DNA from: Cardiobacterium valvarum
GTDB lineage: Bacteria; Pseudomonadota; Gammaproteobacteria; Cardiobacteriales; Cardiobacteriaceae
Assembly: GCF_900460955.1 (NCBI RefSeq)
Contig: NZ_UFUW01000001.1
Coordinates: forward strand, 1-64,000
Direction of reading: 5' to 3'
DNA: 64,000 bases
Part shown: positions 16,567 through 24,756 of the stretch, one piece after another
How the letters are laid out: each line of letters begins with the position of its first letter
Position numbering within the stretch: the first letter of the stretch is position 1
Made by a program: the position numbers and the translations under genes
The notes under the pieces: generated by a model
Database searches by the model: none
The model's input: only the letters and a program-made list of their open reading frames with translations
What the model was told of the DNA's origin: nothing

Positions 16567-17742
16567 TCAATGCAGCACCACCCGCACGCTGCTGTATCCG
16601 GCGACGGGATAAACGGCATTGGCGCTGACCGCTTGCCCGTCAGTGGCGAAGCGGATGCTCGTCGTTGCCGCCAGCAATGCCTCCACCAGCAGGCGCAATT
16701 CGAGGCGGGCGAGCGGGGCGCCGGGGCAGGCGTGGATGCCCGCGCCATAGACAAGATTGGCACTTTGGTCGCGTTCCGGGCGGTATTGGTCGGCATCGGG
16801 GAAAACCGCTTCGTCGCGGTTAGCGCTGAGCCAGTTCAGGGTGACGCGGCTGCCAGCGGGCAGATCCCGCCCACCGATATGCACGGGACAGGTGGTGATG
16901 CGGCGGTTCGTCACCAGCGGGTCTTCTAGACGCATGATTTCTTCGACCGCTGCCGGGATGGCATCAGGGTAGGCGCGCAGACGTTCCTGCTCGGCAGGAT
17001 GGGCGGCGAGGAAATGAACGACGATGCCGACGGAAGCGGAGATAGTCGAGAGTTCGCCCACCGTCCAGTTGCGCAGGAGGGAAATCAGCTCCTCCTCGCT
17101 CATGCGCCGCTTGCCGGTCGGCAGATTAACCTCGTCGTAAAGCAGCTCGGTGGTGATGTCGTCCGGCGCGGCGTCACCCGCCTTGCGGCGCTGTTGCAGC
17201 AGATCGTGAATATAGCCGTCAAATTCCAGTGCGACCTGGCCAATGGCGACGGGGTCACGGCTCAACGTAGCGCGGCGGTTCTTCTCAATCCAGGCGGTCA
17301 GCGGCGCTTCTAGGGAATCTGGCCAGCCGAGAAAGGCATTTTGAATGCGCATGGCGTAACGCTGCGCGAAGCCCGCCATGATGTCCACCACCTCGCCGCG
17401 CGGTGTTTCGGCAATCAGGGCGCGGATGACGGCGCGGCAGGCGGGGGCAAAGGCAGCCATGCGCGCCGGGGTGTAATACTTGTCGTTGATGGCGCGGAAG
17501 GCCGTGTGTTCCGGCGCATCCATGCCGCTGGGCACGGCGATATGGCGGGTGGAAACACGGCTGGAAAACTGTTCGGGATGAGCCAGGGCGTAGGTAACAT
17601 CTTCGTGGCGGAAAAGGGTGTAGCCGAGATAATCATCGTAGGCGACGGGGCATTCGTCGCGCATCTTGTCGTAGGCGGCGCGCTGGTCTTTTTGGATTTC
17701 CGGGGCACGGGCGTCCCAGTCGGGGGTGTTGTTGTTACTCAT
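16567..17742 (-). CDS. Cytochrome P450
   Basis: Class I-type bacterial P450 of 391 residues. The haem-ligand motif reads YGAGIHACPGAPLARLE with Cys339 as the thiolate ligand, and the ExxR motif is EEIMR at about 270. No N-terminal membrane anchor is present, so it should be soluble. The oxygen-activating I helix lacks a clear AGxxT motif. No ferredoxin or reductase gene is adjacent and the substrate cannot be inferred. It lies alone between a hairpin element and a transposase remnant, a context compatible with acquisition. Confidence 0.92.
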   Translation of the reverse strand: MSNNNTPDWDARAPEIQKDQRAAYDKMRDECPVAYDDYLGYTLFRHEDVTYALAHPEQFSSRVSTRHIAVPSGMDAPEHTAFRAINDKYYTPARMAAFAPACRAVIRALIAETPRGEVVDIMAGFAQRYAMRIQNAFLGWPDSLEAPLTAWIEKNRRATLSRDPVAIGQVALEFDGYIHDLLQQRRKAGDAAPDDITTELLYDEVNLPTGKRRMSEEELISLLRNWTVGELSTISASVGIVVHFLAAHPAEQERLRAYPDAIPAAVEEIMRLEDPLVTNRRITTCPVHIGGRDLPAGSRVTLNWLSANRDEAVFPDADQYRPERDQSANLVYGAGIHACPGAPLARLELRLLVEALLAATTSIRFATDGQAVSANAVYPVAGYSSVRVVLH

Positions 17743-17889
17743 GATGATGGCCGATCGTTATTCAAAGAAACCGCGATTATAGGTCGCTGCGCGCAGGGCG
17801 GCGCAGATCCGCGCTACAACTAAGATTTTTCGGCGTAATGGACAAAACGGGTGCTAAAAAACGCCGCAGCCCTTACGCTGTAAGGTTTT

Positions 17890-18144
17890 CAGGAGTTGAA
17901 AGCCTTTGAACACAAAAAATGCCTTTTCTGCGGCTCAAAACAGGTCAAGAAGAACGGTACCCATGATGGCAAACAGCGCTACAAATGCACCGCCTGCAAC
18001 AAGCGTTTCAGCGGCGGCAGCAGACTTGACCCTGACACCCCTCTGGCAGCTTTACAGTGACGGCAAGCAGACCGCCGCACAGCTTGCAGAGCAGCATGGA
18101 TGCAGCCTCAAAACCATCCGCCGCCACCTGGCCAAAACCCTCGC
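17890..18144 (+). mobile_element. Transposase N-terminal remnant (zinc ribbon plus helix-turn-helix), frameshifted
   Basis: Translation from 17896 gives a zinc ribbon with CLFC (17920-17931) and CTAC (17986-17997) followed by NKRFSGGS. The frame then closes. A second frame from 18041 continues TLWQLYSDGKQTAAQLAEQHG and a helix-turn-helix ending HLAK. Together they read as the DNA-binding front of an IS1/IS1595-like transposase, broken by one extra C in the run at 18038-18041. No catalytic domain follows; the sequence goes straight into the DUF2459 membrane helix. The exact IS family is uncertain. Confidence 0.7.
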
Positions 18145-18775
18145 CGCCCTCCTTGCCCTGCCTCTCACCTACCTGCTCGCCGCGTGGCTGCTCGGCAGCG
18201 TTGTCCTCACCCCGGAAGACACAGCGGGGGACGACATCACCGTGTACCTCATCACGAACGGCGTTCACACCGACCTCGCCCTGCCGCTCAAAAACGACAC
18301 TTTCGACTGGACGAAAATCATCAACCCCGGCGACACCCGCGCGGCAAACCGCGACTGGGGCTATGCCGCCTTCGGCTGGGGCGATCGCGGCTTCTACGTG
18401 GAAACTCCGCACTGGCGCGACCTGAAAATCAGCACCGCCTTCACCGCCGTGAGCGGTCTTGGCGACAGCATCATCCATGTCACCTACTACCCAATGCTGT
18501 GGGAAAGTGCGTACAGCATCGCCATCCCCATGCCGCGCGCCCACTACCGCCGCCTCGCCGAGAGCATCCGCGACCAGTTCGCCCTGCACGACGGTCGCGC
18601 CGTTGTCGCTGCGCCTGCCTATGGCGACAACGACACCTTCTACGCCGCGCGCGGCCATTACAGCCTCTTTCACACCTGCAACAGCTGGACCAACCGCCGC
18701 CTGAGCGACGCCGGACTGAAACACGTCCTCTGGACACCCTTTGCGCACAGCCTGATGCGGGTTTACCATCCATAG
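17963..18775 (+). CDS. DUF2459 (TIGR02117-like) protein with a transposase-derived N-terminus
   Basis: The DUF2459 domain (from about residue 85 on, VYLITNGVHTDLALPL through HTCNSWTNRRL) is complete and is preceded by one membrane helix (LLALPLTYLLAAWLLGSVVL at 18148-18207). Upstream of that helix the reading frame continues in phase into the helix-turn-helix of the transposase remnant, so the native start has been replaced. ATG 17963 or TTG 17906 are possible starts. DUF2459 function is unknown; members are periplasm-facing and resemble NlpC/P60-like hydrolases in some analyses. It may be an expressed chimera or a decaying gene. Confidence 0.6.
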   Translation: MMANSATNAPPATSVSAAAADLTLTPLWQLYSDGKQTAAQLAEQHGCSLKTIRRHLAKTLAALLALPLTYLLAAWLLGSVVLTPEDTAGDDITVYLITNGVHTDLALPLKNDTFDWTKIINPGDTRAANRDWGYAAFGWGDRGFYVETPHWRDLKISTAFTAVSGLGDSIIHVTYYPMLWESAYSIAIPMPRAHYRRLAESIRDQFALHDGRAVVAAPAYGDNDTFYAARGHYSLFHTCNSWTNRRLSDAGLKHVLWTPFAHSLMRVYHP

Positions 18776-18782
18776 CGGCTCA

Positions 18783-18874
18783 TCTTCGTACATGCCAAAA
18801 ATCCGCCAAGCGGCGTAAACACCGGGTTCACCAAGCGGGGGCAGCTGGGAGAGGCTTTTTGTCATATACGAAGA
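18783..18874. repeat. Small inverted-repeat element (hairpin), copy 2
   Basis: A 92-bp element whose 22-bp ends (TCTTCGTACATGCCAAAAAT.. at 18783 and the inverted copy ending 18874) match in about 18 positions. Inside lie one full 25-bp CAAGCGG unit (18807-18831) and the start of another. It resembles a MITE-like or REP-like extragenic element and would form a long hairpin in RNA. Confidence 0.75.
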
Positions 18875-18903
18875 CCACCTACAACAACACCTAGGAGAAC
18901 GCC

Positions 18904-19290
18904 ATGAAAATCGACCACATCGCCCTCTACACCGATGACCTGGAACGCGCCCGCGCGTTTTATGAGCGCTATTTCGCGGCCACGGCCAATGACCGCTATC
19001 ACAACGTGAAAACCGGCCTGCAAACCTATTTCCTGCGCTTCCCCGATAGCGATACGCGTCTCGAATTGATGACCCGCCCCCAGCTCACCGACAGTAGCGA
19101 GCGCGCTCTGCGCACAGGCTTTATTCATCTCGCTTTCAGTGTCGGCAGCCGGGAAGCGGTGGATCGTCTGACGGAAACCCTGGTGGCCGCCGGCTATCCC
19201 TGCCTGAGCGGACCGCGCACCACCGGCGACGGCTACTATGAAAGCGTCGTCACCGATCCGGACGGCAACCTGCTGGAAATCACTATGTGA
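18904..19290 (+). CDS. VOC-family (glyoxalase/dioxygenase fold) protein
   Basis: A 128-residue single-module vicinal-oxygen-chelate protein. It starts MKIDHIALYTDDLERARAFY and ends with DPDGNLLEI, supplying the usual metal ligands (His5, Glu near the C-terminus, and a second His in GFIHLAFSV). Members are metalloenzymes such as lactoylglutathione lyase-like proteins or resistance proteins; sequence alone does not decide the reaction. An AGGAGA site precedes the ATG. It stands alone between a hairpin element and the ulaBA genes. Confidence 0.82.
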   Translation: MKIDHIALYTDDLERARAFYERYFAATANDRYHNVKTGLQTYFLRFPDSDTRLELMTRPQLTDSSERALRTGFIHLAFSVGSREAVDRLTETLVAAGYPCLSGPRTTGDGYYESVVTDPDGNLLEITM

Positions 19291-19388
19291 AAGACCGTGC
19301 AATCCTGTGGAATTTTCCGCTATGATATTCATCCAACCACGCATAATTCACATGCGTACTGCTGTTTCTTTCAACTTGGAGATACCCT

Positions 19389-19661
19389 ATGAAAATTCTT
19401 GCCGTATGCGCCCACGGTCTCGGCAGCAGCTTCCTGATGGAGATGAACATCAAAAAAGCGCTGACCAAGCTCGGCATTGAAGCAGAAGTCGGCCACTCCG
19501 ATCTCTCCATCACCGCCAGCGGCGACGCCGACCTCTTCGTGATGGGCGCGGACATCGTTGACAGCTCCAGCATTGAGCGCAGCAAAATCATCATCATCAA
19601 CAACCTGGTCAGCGCCGACGAGTTCGAACGCAAACTGGCCGTCTATTTCCACCGCGACTAG
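19389..19661 (+). CDS. ulaB: PTS ascorbate/lactose-type EIIB component
   Basis: Small phosphocarrier of 90 residues with the P-loop-like active site AVCAHGLGSS and phospho-acceptor Cys7. It takes phosphate from an EIIA protein and donates it to the substrate in UlaA. It is 9 bp upstream of the matching EIIC. Assignment to the ascorbate (UlaB/SgaB) branch follows from its partner gene; no ulaC-type EIIA lies nearby. Confidence 0.88.
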   Translation: MKILAVCAHGLGSSFLMEMNIKKALTKLGIEAEVGHSDLSITASGDADLFVMGADIVDSSSIERSKIIIINNLVSADEFERKLAVYFHRD

Positions 19662-19670
19662 GGGGCTGTC

Positions 19671-21047
19671 ATGAAAGCCATCCTTGACTTTATTGTCGAT
19701 ATCCTCAAAGTGCCGTCAGTGCTGGTCGGCGTCATCGCCCTCATCGGTTTGATTGCGCAGAAAAAAACCGCAGCCGATGTCATCAAGGGCACGATTAAAA
19801 CCATCCTCGGCTTCATCGTCCTGAGCGGCGGCGCGGGTGTGCTGCTCGGCTCGCTCACCCCGCTTGGTGAAATCTTCCAGGAAGCCTTCCATGTGCAGGG
19901 CGTGGTGCCGAATAACGAAGCCATCGTCTCTGCCGCGCTCGGGCAATACGGCACAGCGACGGCGCTCATCATGGCCTTCGGCATGGTGGCGAACATCGCC
20001 ATCGCCCGCTTCACCCGCCTGAAATTCATCTTCCTCACCGGCCACCACACCTTCTACATGGCCTGCATGATCGCCGTCATCCTCGTCGTCGCCGGCTTCA
20101 GCGGCACACTGCTGGTGCTGGTCGGTTCGCTCACCCTCGGTCTCATCATGGCGTTCTTCCCCTACATTGCCCAGCCGTTCATGCGCGATATTACCGGCAG
20201 CGACGAAGTCGGCTTCGGTCACTTCGGCACCGTCGGCTACGTCCTCGCCGGCTCGGTTGGCCGCGCCCTGCGTCCGATGAAATCGCGCTCCACCGAAGAA
20301 ATGAACCTTCCGAAGAACCTCAGCTTCCTGCGCGACAGCTCGGTTTCCATCGCCCTCACCATGATGGTCATCTACCTCGTACTGGTTATCGCCGCCGGGC
20401 AGGACTTCGTGCAAGGAAAATTCGCCAATGGACAAAACTTCCTCGTTTGGGCGGTTATCCAGGCGATCACCTTTGCCGCCGGCGTCTTCATCATTCTGCA
20501 AGGCGTGCGCCTCATCCTCGCGGAAATCGTGCCCGCATTCACCGGCTTCTCGCAAAAACTGGTGCCGAATGCCCGCCCCGCGCTGGATTGCCCCATCGTC
20601 TTCCCCTATGCGCCGAATGCAGTGCTCATCGGCTTCCTGGCGAGCTTTACTGGCGGCCTCATCGGCCTCTTCATCCTCGGCAAACTGAACTGGGTGCTGA
20701 TCCTGCCTGGCGTGGTGCCGCACTTCTTCTGCGGCGCGACCGCAGGCGTCTTCGGTAATGCTGCCGGCGGTCGTCTTGGTGCCATCATCGGCGCCTTCCT
20801 GCACGGCGTGCTGATCACCTTCCTCCCGGTGTGGCTCCTGCCCGTACTTGGCGACCTCGGCTTTGCCAGTACCACCTTCTCCGACACCGATTTCGGCGTG
20901 GTCGGCATTGCCCTCGGCAAAATCAGCCAGGCGGGACAATTCACCATCACCGCGCTGGTTATCGGCATCGTCGCAGCACTCGTCGCCTACAACTACCTTG
21001 TCCCGGCAAAACCCGCTGCCAAAGCGGATAACAAACCGGCGGCATAA
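19671..21047 (+). CDS. ulaA: PTS ascorbate-type EIIC permease (UlaA-like)
   Basis: Integral membrane transporter of 458 residues with about eleven helices; family motifs include GHHTFYMACM (about 123-132) and LNWVLILPGVVPHFFCGATAGVFG (about 340-364). Length matches E. coli UlaA (465). It should couple uptake to phosphorylation of L-ascorbate or a related acid sugar. The downstream catabolic genes (ulaC-F, ulaG) are absent here and a terminator follows, so either they lie elsewhere or the substrate differs. Confidence 0.9.
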   Translation: MKAILDFIVDILKVPSVLVGVIALIGLIAQKKTAADVIKGTIKTILGFIVLSGGAGVLLGSLTPLGEIFQEAFHVQGVVPNNEAIVSAALGQYGTATALIMAFGMVANIAIARFTRLKFIFLTGHHTFYMACMIAVILVVAGFSGTLLVLVGSLTLGLIMAFFPYIAQPFMRDITGSDEVGFGHFGTVGYVLAGSVGRALRPMKSRSTEEMNLPKNLSFLRDSSVSIALTMMVIYLVLVIAAGQDFVQGKFANGQNFLVWAVIQAITFAAGVFIILQGVRLILAEIVPAFTGFSQKLVPNARPALDCPIVFPYAPNAVLIGFLASFTGGLIGLFILGKLNWVLILPGVVPHFFCGATAGVFGNAAGGRLGAIIGAFLHGVLITFLPVWLLPVLGDLGFASTTFSDTDFGVVGIALGKISQAGQFTITALVIGIVAALVAYNYLVPAKPAAKADNKPAA

Positions 21048-21101
21048 AACAGCCCTCTCCCCCGCTTGCAGGGGGACTCGCAGCCTTCGCACTTCAGCGA
21101 C

Positions 21102-21125
21102 AGCCCCGCTCCGGCGGGGCTTTTT
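21102..21125 (+). terminator. Rho-independent terminator after ulaA
   Basis: AGCCCCGC/GCGGGGCT stem with a short loop and TTTTT, 54 bases after the ulaA stop. Confidence 0.85.
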
Positions 21126-21179
21126 ATCGCGGCATCTCTGCTAATATGCCGCCTCTTTCACATCACACAGGAACCCATC

Positions 21180-21506
21180 ATGGACACCATTGCCCGCATC
21201 AAAGAACAAATCGCCACCAACCCCGTCCTTATCTACATGAAAGGCACGCCCGACCAGCCGATGTGCGGTTTTTCCGCCAAAGCCGTCACCTGCCTGAAAG
21301 AAGTCGGTGAGCCCTTTGCCTACGTCAACATCCTGCAAGACCCGGAAATCCGTGCCGAGCTGCCGAAATATGCCGACTGGCCGACCTTCCCGCAACTGTG
21401 GGTGAAGGGCGAGCTCATTGGCGGCTGCGACATCGTCGTTGAAATGCACCAGGCGGGCGAGCTGGCCGAACTCTTGAAAGATATCGAGTGGCCGGAGGAA
21501 GCATGA
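21180..21506 (+). CDS. grxD: Monothiol glutaredoxin Grx4
   Basis: Iron-sulphur cluster carrier that binds a [2Fe-2S] cluster between two monomers with glutathione. The monothiol active site CGFS is at 29-32, after the family stretch IYMKGTPDQPM, and WPTFPQLWVKGELIGG is the glutathione-binding part. At 108 residues it is of normal length. The ATG at 21180 follows CAGGA. It overlaps the DUF7832 gene downstream. Confidence 0.95.
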   Translation: MDTIARIKEQIATNPVLIYMKGTPDQPMCGFSAKAVTCLKEVGEPFAYVNILQDPEIRAELPKYADWPTFPQLWVKGELIGGCDIVVEMHQAGELAELLKDIEWPEEA

Positions 21507-21970
21507 AATACGACGACGCCTCCTGGCACTACGGAGGTAACTTCCCCGCCGACTTGCCGCCGGAAGCGGGGGCGACGCACATCGGCATGTTCCTCGCCTG
21601 GATGCTGCTGCACGGCTTCGCCTCAAATGACGTGCAGGAAGATGCCGTTGATGAACTCGCCGCCCTGACGCGGCGTGAAATCAGCGGCGCGGAATTTCTG
21701 TGCCGCGTCTGCGATGAAGCGCTGACCGATGGCGAATTCAGCGAGGAAGGCAACGCCTTCGCTGCCGCCTACTACCAGAGCGAAGACGGCGAAGGCTACG
21801 GCCTTTACATTGACGACTACATCGCTACCTTCGCCCTCAGCGATGACACCGACGACGACAACTGCCTGTACCGTCTTGACGACGATTGGGACAACTACGA
21901 CAAACTCGCCGCTGTCATTGATAAACGCTACGGCGAATGGTTGGCACAAGGTCGCCCGGCTTCCCTGTAA
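21503..21970 (+). CDS. DUF7832-type acidic protein of unknown function
   Basis: A 155-residue soluble, strongly acidic protein starting MKYDDASWHYGGNFPADLP, which I associate with the DUF7832 family of uncharacterised, often immunity-like proteins. The ATG overlaps the grxD stop (ATGA), giving translational coupling. Its own stop codon lies in the first bases of a degenerate 25-bp repeat unit (21968-21992), so the repeat sets its end. Function is unknown. Confidence 0.6.
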   Translation: MKYDDASWHYGGNFPADLPPEAGATHIGMFLAWMLLHGFASNDVQEDAVDELAALTRREISGAEFLCRVCDEALTDGEFSEEGNAFAAAYYQSEDGEGYGLYIDDYIATFALSDDTDDDNCLYRLDDDWDNYDKLAAVIDKRYGEWLAQGRPASL

Positions 21971-22077
21971 GCGGTGCCAATACTGGCCCCGCATAGGGCG
22001 GGCTTCAGCCGCCGGGCGGGCGCAGCCTGCTTTTTGTATTCCTGGCAGAAATGCCGCCAAGCGGGACAACCACGCGG
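21968..22077. repeat. Degenerate 25-bp repeat unit and partial unit
   Basis: The unit at 21968-21992 keeps AAGCGG and TACTGGCCCCGC. It is followed by a GC-rich inverted region (21993-22030). A second partial copy with GCCAAGCGGGACAA is at 22057-22070. The same GCCAAGCGGGACAA string occurs inverted inside pilL at about 59205. Confidence 0.6.
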
Positions 22078-22129
22078 CTTACCGCCTGCATCACAAAATC
22101 CCCCTGCAAACCCACACGAGGACCTACCC

Positions 22130-23143
22130 ATGAAAACCACCCTGCTCACCGCCGCCATCACCTGTGCAGCACTCGCGACCAGCGCCGCCCACGCGGGCAC
22201 GCTGGATGACATCAAAAAACGCGGCGAACTGCGCTGCGGCGTTACCCAGGCGCTTGCCGGCTTCTCCGTCGCCGATGACAAAGGCCGCTGGACGGGGCTC
22301 GACGTTGACTACTGCCGCGCGCTGGCCTCCGCCATCTTCCACGATCCGGAGAAAGTCACCTTCCGCCCGACCTCATCCAAAGAACGCTTCACCGTACTGC
22401 AATCGGGCGAAATCGACGTGTTGGCGCGCGTGACCACCTGGACCACCTCGCGCGACGTCGATATGCCGTTTGACTTCATCGGCGTCAACTACTACGACGG
22501 CCAGGGCTTTATGGTGCGCAAAGACCTCGGCATCAAAAGCGTGAAAGACCTCAGCGGCGCCTCCATCTGCACCAACACCGGCACCAGCACCGAAACCAAC
22601 ATGGCGGACTACTTCAAGGCGAACGGCCTCGAATACAAACCCGTCATCTTCGAAAAATCCGAAGAAGTGAAAAGCGCCTACGACGCCGGTCGCTGCGACG
22701 CCTACTCCTCGGACGTCTCCGGCCTCTACGTGCAGCGCAAACTGCTCGCCGACCCTGATGCGCACGACATCCTGCCGGAAGTCATCTCCAAAGAACCGCT
22801 CGGTCCGCTAGTACGCCAGGAAGACCCCGCTTTCAAAGACCTCGCCGCCTGGACGCATCACTGCATGGTGAACGCTGAAGAATACGGTGTGACTCAGGCA
22901 AACGTTGACGAGATGAAAAACAGCAACAACCCGAACATCCGCCGCCTGCTCGGCGTGGAAGCAAACGGCGCGGACAAACTCGGCGTCGGCCAGGATTTCT
23001 GCTACCACATCGTAAAAAACATCGGCAACTACGGCGAAGCCTATGACAGAAACGTCGGCAAAGACTCGCCGCTCGGCATCGAACGCGGCCTGAACCGCCT
23101 GTGGAATCAGGGCGGCATCATGTTCGCGCCGCCGCTGCGTTAA
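22130..23143 (+). CDS. General L-amino-acid ABC transporter binding protein (AapJ-like)
   Basis: Periplasmic solute-binding protein of 337 residues. A signal peptide MKTTLLTAAITCAALATSAAHA precedes the mature domain. The mature domain has the family signatures KKRGELRCGVTQALAGFS and GLDVDYCRALA, and the AapJ-type C-terminus ending GLNRLWNQGGIMFAPPLR. It probably binds a range of L-amino acids. The permease and ATPase genes (aapQMP) do not follow; a hairpin repeat comes next, so the gene is an orphan binding protein in this window. Confidence 0.9.
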   Translation: MKTTLLTAAITCAALATSAAHAGTLDDIKKRGELRCGVTQALAGFSVADDKGRWTGLDVDYCRALASAIFHDPEKVTFRPTSSKERFTVLQSGEIDVLARVTTWTTSRDVDMPFDFIGVNYYDGQGFMVRKDLGIKSVKDLSGASICTNTGTSTETNMADYFKANGLEYKPVIFEKSEEVKSAYDAGRCDAYSSDVSGLYVQRKLLADPDAHDILPEVISKEPLGPLVRQEDPAFKDLAAWTHHCMVNAEEYGVTQANVDEMKNSNNPNIRRLLGVEANGADKLGVGQDFCYHIVKNIGNYGEAYDRNVGKDSPLGIERGLNRLWNQGGIMFAPPLR

Positions 23144-23170
23144 ATCCTCTGCCAATCCCGGGAAAGGCAT

Positions 23171-23229
23171 CTGACGGTGTTGGCGTCCTGGCCGGGCTCC
23201 CATAAAAATCGTTACGCGATTTTTATGGG
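23171..23229 (-). repeat. Composite repeat B, full copy (reverse orientation)
   Basis: A perfect 13-bp hairpin CCCATAAAAATCG/CGATTTTTATGGG with loop TTACG (23199-23229), joined on its left to a tail that reads, on the reverse strand, GCCCGGCCAGGACG then CCAACACCGT. The same hairpin plus tail is at 48266-48346. It may also act as a terminator after the amino-acid binding protein gene. Confidence 0.75.
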
Positions 23230-23286
23230 CACTCATCCGGCATCGGTATGCCTCGCTCGCACCAGCGGTCAATCTGCCGCAGCGCC

Positions 23287-23886
23287 CTAAGCGTCATCAC
23301 GCAAGAACTGCGCGATGCTTTCCCGCCGCACTTGAAAAAATGCCTGTACGGCCTTGTCGGCAAAGGCGGCATCATTTGCGGCCAGCACGGCGGTGGCGGT
23401 GGTGAGGATATCGCCCTGTCGCAATCGTCGTGCGATGCCGGCAAAGGCCCGGGCGAGGACGGCGCGGTCGCCGTAGCGGGACAGCATCTGTTCTGCGTTG
23501 AGCCAGGCGAAGGTGCGCGCAAAGGCATCGGGGAAGTGCGGGCGGTAGTGGGCGACACGGTGCAGGATGTCCGCTGCGACGGCGGGCAGGTCCTGCCGGA
23601 ACAGCTGCTGAAATTCGCGGCAGAGGAAATGGTCAATGAACATGTCGGCGACGATGCCTTTGTAGCGACCGAAGCCGTCCAGCAGCGGGTAGAGCGGGTT
23701 GTCGGTGCGGTCGGACAGCCTGTCAATAATGCGGTGCAACCGCACGCCTTCGCGCAGGGCGGCGGGCAGGGCGAGATCTGCCAGCGGCCCTTTATAGAAA
23801 TCGCCGGCGAAGTTGCCATACAGCGTGTGCCGTTGCTGCGCTTCGTCCAGCGTGAGGGAAATCAGAGCGTGCCCGAGGAAGTTCAC
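23287..23886 (-). CDS. acpH: Acyl carrier protein phosphodiesterase (AcpH-like)
   Basis: Metal-dependent hydrolase that removes the phosphopantetheine arm from acyl carrier protein. The 199 residues begin MNFLGHALISLTL and contain GNFAGDFYKGPL and GVRLHRIIDRLSD. These supply the conserved Asp and His residues of the HD-like AcpH/DUF479 fold. It lies 9 bp downstream of a LolA-like gene on the same strand, so the two are an operon; ACP-dependent lipid or polyene synthesis would be a fitting context. Confidence 0.82.
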   Translation of the reverse strand: MNFLGHALISLTLDEAQQRHTLYGNFAGDFYKGPLADLALPAALREGVRLHRIIDRLSDRTDNPLYPLLDGFGRYKGIVADMFIDHFLCREFQQLFRQDLPAVAADILHRVAHYRPHFPDAFARTFAWLNAEQMLSRYGDRAVLARAFAGIARRLRQGDILTTATAVLAANDAAFADKAVQAFFQVRRESIAQFLRDDA

Positions 23887-23895
23887 GGGGCGGTG

Positions 23896-24456
23896 TTATT
23901 GTTCGACATGAAAGCGCAGTTCGCTTTTGTCGCCCTGTGTTTCTTCCAGAATGACTTGTTCGACGTAGGCACCGCCACGGATGTCGATGCGGTCGAATAT
24001 CTGCCGCATCAGCGCCGTTTTCGGCAGCAGTTGCAGCGTCCATGCGGCTGTTTCGCCGCCGGCGGTGATGTTGAAGTATTCGCTCAGGGTGGCTTCGTCG
24101 GCGCGGAGGAAGGCGAGGAAGAGGCGGGTTTGCGCTTCATTTGCCGCTGTGGTGCCCGTCGGCTGCCAGTTTTCGCCCTGCCACTGGCTGACGCCGTCGG
24201 CGGTGATGCGCAGGCTGCTGGCGAAGGGTTTTTCCAGGTTCCAGTAGAGCGCGCCCTGTTGCAGGGCGAAGCGGCCACTGGCGATGAGCGGGCGGTTCAT
24301 GCCGCGCAGGTAGCGGGTCTGGGTGAAGGTGCCTGCCGGTTCGGGCTGGCGGCGCAGTTGCGCGGTGATGTCGGCGACGCTGATGGCGGCGTGGACGGGC
24401 AGGGTAGCGCAGGCGCACAGGGCGGCAAGGAGGCGGATGAAGCGAGAGCGGGTCAT
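23896..24456 (-). CDS. LolA-like outer-membrane lipoprotein carrier-type protein
   Basis: A 186-residue periplasmic protein with a signal peptide ending PVHA, followed by ITAQLRRQPEPAGTFTQTRYLRGM and SGRFALQQGALYW, which are LolA-superfamily features. It is shorter and more divergent than true LolA and resembles the LolA-like proteins found in aryl-polyene gene clusters. With AcpH-like downstream and a ketosynthase/reductase pair at 35.5-37.5 kb this hints at a dispersed aryl-polyene pathway, which is inference. Confidence 0.7.
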   Translation of the reverse strand: MTRSRFIRLLAALCACATLPVHAAISVADITAQLRRQPEPAGTFTQTRYLRGMNRPLIASGRFALQQGALYWNLEKPFASSLRITADGVSQWQGENWQPTGTTAANEAQTRLFLAFLRADEATLSEYFNITAGGETAAWTLQLLPKTALMRQIFDRIDIRGGAYVEQVILEETQGDKSELRFHVEQ

Positions 24457-24756
24457 GTGTGTTTCTCCTGGTGATTATTGAGGGTTTCAATGGTGGCGGC
24501 ATTATGCACGCTTTGGCGGCAGTTTTCGGTGAATCCTGCGCCATCCCGCTTGTTCCGTCCGCCATTTCTGCCGAGAATCCGCCTATGCACCGCCGTCTTC
24601 ATCCCGCTGCTGCCTGTGCTTACAGTTACTGCTTGCGCCGCTTCTGCACTTTACAACCGGGATTGTTATGGGCTTATCCACTCATCAAAAACGCCGCTGA
24701 TGCGGCGTTTTTGATGGGGGCAAGCGTATGCTGCGCCGCTGGGGCGAAACAAGCGG
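24457..24756. other. Intergenic region between LolA-like and VWA genes
   Basis: Contains the terminator of the VWA gene at its right end and a copy of ACAAGCGGT at 24749-24757, which overlaps the VWA stop codon. The open frames here look non-coding. Confidence 0.5.
24683..24716 (-). terminator. Terminator of the VWA-domain gene
   Basis: Near-perfect palindrome CATCAAAAACGCCGC/GCGGCGTTTTTGATG with T runs on both strands, 40 bases downstream of the VWA stop on the reverse strand. Confidence 0.88.

Noticed and set aside
23207..23281. Short frame with LRALRQIDRWCERGIP after acpH on the reverse strand
   Set aside because: 25 codons only, starts inside the acpH stop region and ends in a repeat hairpin; no ribosome site.
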